Below, one piece after another: positions 9,889 through 22,210 of a stretch of 60,000 nucleotides of DNA. The notes under the pieces are model-generated. The model saw only the letters and a program-made list of their open reading frames with translations, ran no database searches and was not told the origin of the DNA. The DNA is from Adiantum capillus-veneris (Eukaryota > Streptophyta > Polypodiopsida > Polypodiales > Pteridaceae): NCBI GenBank assembly GCA_014529385.2, contig CM043962.1, positions 92,642,180 through 92,702,179 on the forward strand. Direction: 5' to 3'. Each line of letters opens with the position of its first letter. Within the stretch, counting starts at the first letter, position 1. A program made the position numbers and the translations under genes.

Positions 9889-12685
9889 TACCTTCTGCTT
9901 GCTGTCGGCATCACCAAAGCTCCGTGGGCTTGCACTAAACGTGGTTGCTTAGGCCTCACAAGGCTCTTTGTCTTCTATTAATATGCCATCATCAGATACA
10001 CTTCCTGCAGGCGGGTACTCTCCTCCCTAGATCCATACGTTGTAGTTTTTGTAGTCTACAAGCCATTGACTATTATTGCAAAACCTTCATACTGTAAAAA
10101 GGGAGACCATAAAGTAGGCCAAAAATAAATTATGATTTTTGAGCTTCATTGCATGAGCATCAACCACCATCGATGGTTGGTCACGACAAGGAGCATGGGG
10201 CAACACACCCACTGCAAGTTGCTTGCCATAAAGCACAACCAAATAGTTTTGCATGTCGGTGCTTACTGAACTCTAAACTCGCCAGCTCTTTCCTTTTTCT
10301 TTATACTCAGCAACAATGTTTTTTTTAATTACTAATGACTATTTTAATTTGAAAATAGAATGTTACACCAAGGCTTCATTCCCACCACATTAACTTTCAA
10401 TCCAAAATTATTGTGGAGGCGTTTGTTGAGGCAAGTGCCGGTAAATGTTTGTGAACAACAGGCATGGACTACCATTTATGTCGTCCTTATTTCAAAGGAG
10501 ACTAGATGATAATATTGTCAGGTGACTTATTCGATTATAGCCTTTAATGCAACATGAAGAACCATTGCTCAGCTATAGCGATAAATATTCATTATTATGA
10601 AGAATTCATGCTAGTAACTACAAAATAGTTTACTTGATAGACATTCAGACTTATTGTGAGCTTCAAAATCCACTCCTAACCCAAGCACGAGTCCTTGTTT
10701 TGATGTATAATTTACAGGAAAAAAGGAGAAGAAAAAAACCATCCTAGAAGAATAATTTTATATTGGAAACTCACTTTGAGTAGCTCATTGTATCCAATCT
10801 AAATAGGACGGATCGACAATAGAGGTCGTTCTACTCTTCTCTCTTCACCTAGGAGGCTATCTCAAACATACAACACAACATGGGAAAGATATTAACTACA
10901 TGGTATATTGACCGTCTATCTTTGCATATGCTTGTTTAATCGTGTACGTCTCTCACTCTCTTTCCAACACATTATTTCACATTTTATGCTCTTATCGTAT
11001 TTTATCATTTTGTTCAAGAGACTTCTAGGCAATATTACCCATTACTGTATTCTACTACAGTGACTCTATTCCTAGTGGCTATGGTCACTTACTAGACACT
11101 TGGAATTCACTTTGGCATGAATTGATCCTAAAATTTCATTATAGTGAAATAAGGGTTCTTGGAGATGGAGCACTCATCCATCATAGCTAAGCTACTTTTT
11201 ATAATTCTCCCTTTAGTCACTACGGTTCAAAACTAAAGATTTGTATAGCTGCTAATCAAGACCAATCAATCTTGTTTTGACGTATTTCTGATAGGTACTC
11301 TGAAATTTGAAGCTAAGAAACAAATCTGTAGATCTGATTTGAACATGGCCACCAAGTTTAATCATCCCATGCCAAGGATCATCACAATGCGATTCTTCAT
11401 CTCAAATAAATTGATAACTATCTTTTCTAACCTTGAAATTTCTCCAAAGACTTTTATAATAAGTATGCTTTGAAGTTTACAAGGGTTATCAATCTATAGT
11501 TTTTAATGTAAAAAATATAAGCATCTTCTTACCATTACTCCCGATTCCATAAAATTTTATACCCATAAATTTGTACATTTAGTCGCTTGGTGACGCTATT
11601 TACAATCTTCAGCTTCTTTAGTCCCTCGACATATCCGATATACATAGTTGGAAGCCGTATCATTTCTCTCCCTACATCTTTGGAAGCTATCCAATCGATA
11701 AGCTACTTGGGACTAGATTGGTCACATGGCATGTCGAGTGTGTGTCTGTGAATATACTTGCTCACGTTTGTAAAAGTCTCCTTCTTCTCCATTGCTTTAG
11801 TGAGAAAATTCATTTAAAATTTATGTATATATTTTTAAACTATTCCATCCACAATGCTTACTAGCCAATGACAACCAATCGAGTCATGGCAACATTCAAT
11901 TATTATTATTTTATTATAATTTGTTGATAATTACTTGACAATCGTGGTTTCTCATTGATAAGTTCATGTTATATGTTTTTCAATCTTGATGCTACTAATC
12001 AAATCACAAAGTTTTCTTTTAATTCTATTGTTGAGAGATCACAAAGGAAACCTTTTTTCCATACGGATTCGCTCAACACATGTGAGCTCCAAACTCAGAT
12101 AAGTATCTAGTTTATAATGGTTTGCACTATGTATGAAAAAGCCGAATGCCAACTGATTGAGTTGTCAGTAAAATGGCATCATTACTTTCTTTAATATTAG
12201 TATGCTAACTCAATTATTGGATAGAAACATATCTGTATCATGAAATACATCAATTGATCAATAATAGCATTTAAATATTTCATTGAGAAATTCCATTCAA
12301 CAAAGTCGATACAGTATTGTATCCTACAATTCTTTACATTGCAACATCAAGCTTACTAGCCTATGAGGTACTAATTTTTTGGTGATGTTTTCTTTCCAGA
12401 TATTCACACTTATGGCCACTCTATGTGCCACTTTCTATGGATTTTAATACAAGATATACCGGGAAAGAGGAATGTTAAGATTTTGTCCATTTTTTGTGCC
12501 GTCAACTCACGCTTGGATAGGCACTATGTTTTGGGTGATGGTGTAATGTCCAAGCATATTTAGACATGATACCTAACATTGTCATGTATTTTAATAGCTA
12601 ATTATCTTTAAACTGGCACATTCACAATGTATTTCACATTAGTTTATTACAACCCTTTCGAGGACCCCTGCCTACACATCATATA

Positions 12686-12893
12686 TATGAGGAACCACCT
12701 ATGCTTGTAGATCAAGAAGAGCAACTCATCCCTGACCAAATAGTTGATCATGAGACCCTAGAGAAGATGCTAAATGGATGCTTAAATTGTTTTTTCAAAA
12801 CTTCCCAGACCTTCTCCACCCATTTAATCACTCACGAGCCAGTTGATTCCCTATTGAGCAACCAAGAACATTTGATATCCCTGGAGGGCGGGA
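12686..12893 (+). pseudogene. R element pol tail, copy 1 (Gypsy-like C terminus)
   Basis: Reads YEEPPMLVDQEEQLIPDQIV and ends in a stretch containing LISLEGG at the PPT. An acidic Pro-rich segment, then Ile-Val-Asp-His, then Leu-Glu-Gly-Gly resembles the tail of Gypsy integrases, where a chromodomain-like region ends near the PPT. The middle is not recognisable. Identical copies lie at 17020-17227 and 21354-21561, and a diverged one near 25690-25893. Confidence 0.35.
12883..12893 (+). other. Polypurine tract of R (also at 17217-17227 and 21551-21561)
   Basis: GGAGGGCGGGA lies immediately before the TGTTACAAG start of the LTR. The diverged fourth copy has GGAGGGAGGGA at 25883-25893. Confidence 0.75.
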
Positions 12894-13542
12894 TGTTACA
12901 AGATTGGGCACCCTCCTGTTGTATGTGGTTAACTACAATTGGTATACTTGGTGTGTAATGGTTAATTACTGTGCTCTCTTTCTATTTTTACTAACAGTGA
13001 GTTGATGTTGTATAGATTAAAATTATGGGAGTTGAGGAGAAGGTGTTGGCAATAAATTATTATCGGCTAATTTTTATTTGCATAGTATTATAGTTTATTT
13101 TTCCAATAAGCCACAATGGCTTGCTTGTAAGTAATTAGTGAGAAACTCACCATATGGAGGGTCATGCAATAAGTGGTAGCCGCCACACAAAGACTAAAGT
13201 GAAACTAGGTGTAAAGAGGGGCCTCCAATTTTTGGCACTAATAAGCAACCTCTGGTGGAGTTTGGGCTATAATATTTCGGCCATTCTTGTGTGAGATGCT
13301 TATAAATTTTCTTTTTCCCCTCTCTTAACCTATGTCTTGGGATATGGAGCTTCTTTGTGTCATCTTCTTGTGTAAGAGCGTGTAAGCGTTTGTCTCCTAT
13401 CCTTCCTTGTGTACTATTATGTGGAGGTGTGTGTACAAGTCAACATCAACCCTTCTGTCTCTCTCTTTTCCCTTCTCCATCATGGAAAAGTCAATTGTGC
13501 TATTTCATGGCCAAGGGTGCAAGCGCACCCTTGCTCCCAACA
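12894..13542 (+). repeat. R LTR 1
   Basis: Starts TGTTACAAGATTGGG, ends GCTCCCAACA, 649 bp. A plausible TATA-like AATATTT occurs near 13270. PPT directly before, PBS directly after. Confidence 0.8.
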
Positions 13543-13559
13543 TTGGTATCAGATTGAGG
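13543..13559 (+). other. PBS of R (also at 17877-17893 and 22211-22227)
   Basis: TTGGTATCAGATTGAGG follows the LTR end ACA. The first 11 bases match the initiator tRNA-Met type. Confidence 0.7.
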
Positions 13560-16500
13560 TGATGCTCTTGGAAACTTGACCACCATGGAGATAAAGATTC
13601 ATATTGGAAATTGGTGCTTTCAGAATTCTCTTGGCGGAACAACAATTCACAACCATGGAAATCATGTTGATCAATCAATATAGCAAAGTTTAATTTTGTT
13701 TATATCTTTTGGTGGTTTGTTTTTAAGATTATCTTTAAAGACGTGTCTCTTACATCTAAATTGAGGGCAAAAATTCATGGCCAATGGTGGGGTGAGAGAG
13801 GTTGAACCAATAGTAGTAGGAATTGCGAATTAAAACAAGAGTAGATGACGAAGAAGATTTTAAACATCAATCGAATGATATTAGTATATAGGGGATATTC
13901 ATAATGAAGAAGGTGGACTAAATTGGCAAACATAGTGATAGAGAGGCAAAATGGTAGAGAGAAAAGTAGGTGCCGTTGTAGAAAAAGAAGAGGAATTTGG
14001 AAGGGTTGCCGAGACAATCCCAAGCAACCTCGAACCCCAAACTCAATCCCAAAATAGATTCCAGAGTCGTGGGAACAAGCCCATGTGCACAAAAGCTTGT
14101 GCGTTTGAAATTTAGACAAATCACTTCCAAACTTGCTATCACCATCGTTTTCTTCCTCTGCAGTCGAGCCCAAATTGCGCGATGGACAAGGCATTGCAGG
14201 CTTTGTTTTGGCCCACACTATCACCCCCTACCTTATGCTTGCTATCAACATCACCAAAGCTCCATGTGCCTGCACTAAACGTGGTTTCTTAGGCCTCACA
14301 AAGGCTCTTTGTCTTCTATTAATATGCCATCATCATATACACTTCCTGCAGGGGGGTACTCTCCTCAGATTAATACATTGCAATTTATGTAGTGTGCAAG
14401 CCTTTGACTATTATTGGAAACCTTCCTACTGTAAAAAGGGACGCCATAAAGTAGGCTGAAAATAAATTATGATTTATGAGCTTCATTGCATGAGTATTGA
14501 CCACCATCGACAGTTGGTCACGACAAGGGGCATGGGGCATCGCACCCACTGCAGTTTGCTTGCCATAAAGCACAACCGAATAGTTCTGCATGTCGGTGCT
14601 TATTGAACTCTAAACTCGCCAGCTCGTTCCTTTTTCTTTTTACTCAGCAACAATGTTTTTTTAATTACTAATGACTATTTTAATTTAAAAATAGAATGTT
14701 ACACCAAGGCTTCATTCCCACCATATTAAATTTCAATCCAAAATTATTGTGGAGGCGTTCGTTGAGGCAAGTGCCAGTAGAGTTTGTGAACAACAACCAT
14801 GGACTACCATTTATGCCGTCCTTATTTCAAAGGAGACTAGATGATAATATTGTTAGGTGACTTATTCGATTATAGCCTTTAATGCAACATGAAGAACCAT
14901 TGCTCAGCTATAGCGAAAATATTCATTATTATGAAGAATTCATGCTAGTAACTACAAAATAGTTTACTTGATAGACATTCAGACTTATTGTGAGCTTCAA
15001 AATCCACTCCTAACCCAAGAACGAGTCCTTGTTTTGATGTATAATTTACAGGAAAAAAGGAGAAGAAAAAAACCATCCTAGAAGAATAATTTTATATTGG
15101 AAACTCACTTTGAGTAGCTCATTGTATCCAATCTAAATAGGACGGATCGACAATAGAGGTCGTTCTACTCTTCTCTCTTCACCTAGGAGGCTATCTCAAA
15201 CATACAACACAACATGGGAAAGATATTAACTACATGGTATATTGACCGTCTATCTTTGCATATGCTTGTTTAATCGTGTACGTCTCTCACTCTCTTTCCA
15301 ACACATTATTTCACATTTTATGCTCTTATCGTATTTTATCATTTTGTTCAAGAGACTTCTAGGCAATATTACCCATTACTGTATTCTACTACAGTGACTC
15401 TATTCCTAGTGGCTATGGTCACTTACTAGACACTTGGAATTCACTTTGGCATGAATTGATCCTAAAATTTCATTATAGTGAAATAAGGGTTCTTGGAGAT
15501 GGAGCACTCATCCATCATAGCTAAGCTACTTTTTATAATTCTCCCTTTAGTCACTACGGTTCAAAACTAAAGATTTGTATAGCTGCTAATCAAGACCAAT
15601 CAATCTTGTTTTGACGTATTTCTGATAGGTACTCTGAAATTTGAAGCTAAGAAACAAATCTGTAGATCTGATTTGAACATGGCCACCAAGTTTAATCATC
15701 CCATGCCAAGGATCATCACAATGCGATTCTTCATCTCAAATAAATTGATAACTATCTTTTCTAACCTTGAAATTTCTCCAAAGACTTTTATAATAAGTAT
15801 GCTTTGAAGTTTACAAGGGTTATCAATCTATAGTTTTTAATGTAAAAAATATAAGCATCTTCTTACCATTACTCCCGATTCCATAAAATTTTATACCCAT
15901 AAATTTGTACATTTAGTCGCTTGGTGACGCTATTTACAATCTTCAGCTTCTTTAGTCCCTCGACATATCCGATATACATAGTTGGAAGCCGTATCATTTC
16001 TCTCCCTACATCTTTGGAAGCTATCCAATCGATAAGCTACTTGGGACTAGATTGGTCACATGGCATGTCGAGTGTGTGTCTGTGAATATACTTGCTCACG
16101 TTTGTAAAAGTCTCCTTCTTCTCCATTGCTTTAGTGAGAAAATTCATTTAAAATTTATGTATATATTTTTAAACTATTCCATCCACAATGCTTACTAGCC
16201 AATGACAACCAATCGAGTCATGGCAACATTCAATTATTATTATTTTATTATAATTTGTTGATAATTACTTGACAATCGTGGTTTCTCATTGATAAGTTCA
16301 TGTTATATGTTTTTCAATCTTGATGCTACTAATCAAATCACAAAGTTTTCTTTTAATTCTATTGTTGAGAGATCACAAAGGAAACCTTTTTTCCATACGG
16401 ATTCGCTCAACACATGTGAGCTCCAAACTCAGATAAGTATCTAGTTTATAATGGTTTGCACTATGTATGAAAAAGCCGAATGCCAACTGATTGAGTTGTC

Positions 16501-17216
16501 AGTAAAATGGCATCATTACTTTCTTTAATATTAGTATGCTAACTCAATTATTGGATAGAAACATATCTGTATCATGAAATACATCAATTGATCAATAATA
16601 GCATTTAAATATTTCATTGAGAAATTCCATTCAACAAAGTCGATACAGTATTGTATCCTACAATTCTTTACATTGCAACATCAAGCTTACTAGCCTATGA
16701 GGTACTAATTTTTTGGTGATGTTTTCTTTCCAGATATTCACACTTATGGCCACTCTATGTGCCACTTTCTATGGATTTTAATACAAGATATACCGGGAAA
16801 GAGGAATGTTAAGATTTTGTCCATTTTTTGTGCCGTCAACTCACGCTTGGATAGGCACTATGTTTTGGGTGATGGTGTAATGTCCAAGCATATTTAGACA
16901 TGATACCTAACATTGTCATGTATTTTAATAGCTAATTATCTTTAAACTGGCACATTCACAATGTATTTCACATTAGTTTATTACAACCCTTTCGAGGACC
17001 CCTGCCTACACATCATATATATGAGGAACCACCTATGCTTGTAGATCAAGAAGAGCAACTCATCCCTGACCAAATAGTTGATCATGAGACCCTAGAGAAG
17101 ATGCTAAATGGATGCTTAAATTGTTTTTTCAAAACTTCCCAGACCTTCTCCACCCATTTAATCACTCACGAGCCAGTTGATTCCCTATTGAGCAACCAAG
17201 AACATTTGATATCCCT
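13560..17216 (+). mobile_element. R internal region, first complete copy
   Basis: About 3.7 kb, AT-rich, stops in all frames. Short open stretches are not matched to any domain I know. It repeats at +4334; the third internal copy (22228-25882) diverges from the others from 23793 on. Confidence 0.6.
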
Positions 17217-17227
17217 GGAGGGCGGGA
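17020..17227 (+). pseudogene. R element pol tail, copy 2
   Basis: Identical to the stretch 4334 bp upstream; same frame and PPT junction. Confidence 0.35.
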
Positions 17228-17876
17228 TGTTACAAGATTGGGCACCCTCCTGTTGTATGTGGTTAACTACAATTGGTATACTTGGTGTGTAATGGTTAAT
17301 TACTGTGCTCTCTTTCTATTTTTACTAACAGTGAGTTGATGTTGTATAGATTAAAATTATGGGAGTTGAGGAGAAGGTGTTGGCAATAAATTATTATCGG
17401 CTAATTTTTATTTGCATAGTATTATAGTTTATTTTTCCAATAAGCCACAATGGCTTGCTTGTAAGTAATTAGTGAGAAACTCACCATATGGAGGGTCATG
17501 CAATAAGTGGTAGCCGCCACACAAAGACTAAAGTGAAACTAGGTGTAAAGAGGGGCCTCCAATTTTTGGCACTAATAAGCAACCTCTGGTGGAGTTTGGG
17601 CTATAATATTTCGGCCATTCTTGTGTGAGATGCTTATAAATTTTCTTTTTCCCCTCTCTTAACCTATGTCTTGGGATATGGAGCTTCTTTGTGTCATCTT
17701 CTTGTGTAAGAGCGTGTAAGCGTTTGTCTCCTATCCTTCCTTGTGTACTATTATGTGGAGGTGTGTGTACAAGTCAACATCAACCCTTCTGTCTCTCTCT
17801 TTTCCCTTCTCCATCATGGAAAAGTCAATTGTGCTATTTCATGGCCAAGGGTGCAAGCGCACCCTTGCTCCCAACA
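17228..17876 (+). repeat. R LTR 2
   Basis: Same ends and length as LTR 1, at +4334. Confidence 0.8.
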
Positions 17877-20800
17877 TTGGTATCAGATTGAGGTGATGCT
17901 CTTGGAAACTTGACCACCATGGAGATAAAGATTCATATTGGAAATTGGTGCTTTCAGAATTCTCTTGGCGGAACAACAATTCACAACCATGGAAATCATG
18001 TTGATCAATCAATATAGCAAAGTTTAATTTTGTTTATATCTTTTGGTGGTTTGTTTTTAAGATTATCTTTAAAGACGTGTCTCTTACATCTAAATTGAGG
18101 GCAAAAATTCATGGCCAATGGTGGGGTGAGAGAGGTTGAACCAATAGTAGTAGGAATTGCGAATTAAAACAAGAGTAGATGACGAAGAAGATTTTAAACA
18201 TCAATCGAATGATATTAGTATATAGGGGATATTCATAATGAAGAAGGTGGACTAAATTGGCAAACATAGTGATAGAGAGGCAAAATGGTAGAGAGAAAAG
18301 TAGGTGCCGTTGTAGAAAAAGAAGAGGAATTTGGAAGGGTTGCCGAGACAATCCCAAGCAACCTCGAACCCCAAACTCAATCCCAAAATAGATTCCAGAG
18401 TCGTGGGAACAAGCCCATGTGCACAAAAGCTTGTGCGTTTGAAATTTAGACAAATCACTTCCAAACTTGCTATCACCATCGTTTTCTTCCTCTGCAGTCG
18501 AGCCCAAATTGCGCGATGGACAAGGCATTGCAGGCTTTGTTTTGGCCCACACTATCACCCCCTACCTTATGCTTGCTATCAACATCACCAAAGCTCCATG
18601 TGCCTGCACTAAACGTGGTTTCTTAGGCCTCACAAAGGCTCTTTGTCTTCTATTAATATGCCATCATCATATACACTTCCTGCAGGGGGGTACTCTCCTC
18701 AGATTAATACATTGCAATTTATGTAGTGTGCAAGCCTTTGACTATTATTGGAAACCTTCCTACTGTAAAAAGGGACGCCATAAAGTAGGCTGAAAATAAA
18801 TTATGATTTATGAGCTTCATTGCATGAGTATTGACCACCATCGACAGTTGGTCACGACAAGGGGCATGGGGCATCGCACCCACTGCAGTTTGCTTGCCAT
18901 AAAGCACAACCGAATAGTTCTGCATGTCGGTGCTTATTGAACTCTAAACTCGCCAGCTCGTTCCTTTTTCTTTTTACTCAGCAACAATGTTTTTTTAATT
19001 ACTAATGACTATTTTAATTTAAAAATAGAATGTTACACCAAGGCTTCATTCCCACCATATTAAATTTCAATCCAAAATTATTGTGGAGGCGTTCGTTGAG
19101 GCAAGTGCCAGTAGAGTTTGTGAACAACAACCATGGACTACCATTTATGCCGTCCTTATTTCAAAGGAGACTAGATGATAATATTGTTAGGTGACTTATT
19201 CGATTATAGCCTTTAATGCAACATGAAGAACCATTGCTCAGCTATAGCGAAAATATTCATTATTATGAAGAATTCATGCTAGTAACTACAAAATAGTTTA
19301 CTTGATAGACATTCAGACTTATTGTGAGCTTCAAAATCCACTCCTAACCCAAGAACGAGTCCTTGTTTTGATGTATAATTTACAGGAAAAAAGGAGAAGA
19401 AAAAAACCATCCTAGAAGAATAATTTTATATTGGAAACTCACTTTGAGTAGCTCATTGTATCCAATCTAAATAGGACGGATCGACAATAGAGGTCGTTCT
19501 ACTCTTCTCTCTTCACCTAGGAGGCTATCTCAAACATACAACACAACATGGGAAAGATATTAACTACATGGTATATTGACCGTCTATCTTTGCATATGCT
19601 TGTTTAATCGTGTACGTCTCTCACTCTCTTTCCAACACATTATTTCACATTTTATGCTCTTATCGTATTTTATCATTTTGTTCAAGAGACTTCTAGGCAA
19701 TATTACCCATTACTGTATTCTACTACAGTGACTCTATTCCTAGTGGCTATGGTCACTTACTAGACACTTGGAATTCACTTTGGCATGAATTGATCCTAAA
19801 ATTTCATTATAGTGAAATAAGGGTTCTTGGAGATGGAGCACTCATCCATCATAGCTAAGCTACTTTTTATAATTCTCCCTTTAGTCACTACGGTTCAAAA
19901 CTAAAGATTTGTATAGCTGCTAATCAAGACCAATCAATCTTGTTTTGACGTATTTCTGATAGGTACTCTGAAATTTGAAGCTAAGAAACAAATCTGTAGA
20001 TCTGATTTGAACATGGCCACCAAGTTTAATCATCCCATGCCAAGGATCATCACAATGCGATTCTTCATCTCAAATAAATTGATAACTATCTTTTCTAACC
20101 TTGAAATTTCTCCAAAGACTTTTATAATAAGTATGCTTTGAAGTTTACAAGGGTTATCAATCTATAGTTTTTAATGTAAAAAATATAAGCATCTTCTTAC
20201 CATTACTCCCGATTCCATAAAATTTTATACCCATAAATTTGTACATTTAGTCGCTTGGTGACGCTATTTACAATCTTCAGCTTCTTTAGTCCCTCGACAT
20301 ATCCGATATACATAGTTGGAAGCCGTATCATTTCTCTCCCTACATCTTTGGAAGCTATCCAATCGATAAGCTACTTGGGACTAGATTGGTCACATGGCAT
20401 GTCGAGTGTGTGTCTGTGAATATACTTGCTCACGTTTGTAAAAGTCTCCTTCTTCTCCATTGCTTTAGTGAGAAAATTCATTTAAAATTTATGTATATAT
20501 TTTTAAACTATTCCATCCACAATGCTTACTAGCCAATGACAACCAATCGAGTCATGGCAACATTCAATTATTATTATTTTATTATAATTTGTTGATAATT
20601 ACTTGACAATCGTGGTTTCTCATTGATAAGTTCATGTTATATGTTTTTCAATCTTGATGCTACTAATCAAATCACAAAGTTTTCTTTTAATTCTATTGTT
20701 GAGAGATCACAAAGGAAACCTTTTTTCCATACGGATTCGCTCAACACATGTGAGCTCCAAACTCAGATAAGTATCTAGTTTATAATGGTTTGCACTATGT

Positions 20801-21353
20801 ATGAAAAAGCCGAATGCCAACTGATTGAGTTGTCAGTAAAATGGCATCATTACTTTCTTTAATATTAGTATGCTAACTCAATTATTGGATAGAAACATAT
20901 CTGTATCATGAAATACATCAATTGATCAATAATAGCATTTAAATATTTCATTGAGAAATTCCATTCAACAAAGTCGATACAGTATTGTATCCTACAATTC
21001 TTTACATTGCAACATCAAGCTTACTAGCCTATGAGGTACTAATTTTTTGGTGATGTTTTCTTTCCAGATATTCACACTTATGGCCACTCTATGTGCCACT
21101 TTCTATGGATTTTAATACAAGATATACCGGGAAAGAGGAATGTTAAGATTTTGTCCATTTTTTGTGCCGTCAACTCACGCTTGGATAGGCACTATGTTTT
21201 GGGTGATGGTGTAATGTCCAAGCATATTTAGACATGATACCTAACATTGTCATGTATTTTAATAGCTAATTATCTTTAAACTGGCACATTCACAATGTAT
21301 TTCACATTAGTTTATTACAACCCTTTCGAGGACCCCTGCCTACACATCATATA

Positions 21354-21561
21354 TATGAGGAACCACCTATGCTTGTAGATCAAGAAGAGCAACTCATCCC
21401 TGACCAAATAGTTGATCATGAGACCCTAGAGAAGATGCTAAATGGATGCTTAAATTGTTTTTTCAAAACTTCCCAGACCTTCTCCACCCATTTAATCACT
21501 CACGAGCCAGTTGATTCCCTATTGAGCAACCAAGAACATTTGATATCCCTGGAGGGCGGGA
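21354..21561 (+). pseudogene. R element pol tail, copy 3
   Basis: Identical to the copies 4334 and 8668 bp upstream. Confidence 0.35.
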
Positions 21562-22210
21562 TGTTACAAGATTGGGCACCCTCCTGTTGTATGTGGTTAA
21601 CTACAATTGGTATACTTGGTGTGTAATGGTTAATTACTGTGCTCTCTTTCTATTTTTACTAACAGTGAGTTGATGTTGTATAGATTAAAATTATGGGAGT
21701 TGAGGAGAAGGTGTTGGCAATAAATTATTATCGGCTAATTTTTATTTGCATAGTATTATAGTTTATTTTTCCAATAAGCCACAATGGCTTGCTTGTAAGT
21801 AATTAGTGAGAAACTCACCATATGGAGGGTCATGCAATAAGTGGTAGCCGCCACACAAAGACTAAAGTGAAACTAGGTGTAAAGAGGGGCCTCCAATTTT
21901 TGGCACTAATAAGCAACCTCTGGTGGAGTTTGGGCTATAATATTTCGGCCATTCTTGTGTGAGATGCTTATAAATTTTCTTTTTCCCCTCTCTTAACCTA
22001 TGTCTTGGGATATGGAGCTTCTTTGTGTCATCTTCTTGTGTAAGAGCGTGTAAGCGTTTGTCTCCTATCCTTCCTTGTGTACTATTATGTGGAGGTGTGT
22101 GTACAAGTCAACATCAACCCTTCTGTCTCTCTCTTTTCCCTTCTCCATCATGGAAAAGTCAATTGTGCTATTTCATGGCCAAGGGTGCAAGCGCACCCTT
22201 GCTCCCAACA
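21562..22210 (+). repeat. R LTR 3
   Basis: Same ends and length as LTR 1, at +8668. Confidence 0.8.

Noticed and set aside
13775-14224. A 149-codon minus-strand ORF repeated three times in the R array
   Set aside because: Antisense to the element, without recognised domain, and repeated only because the unit is triplicated.
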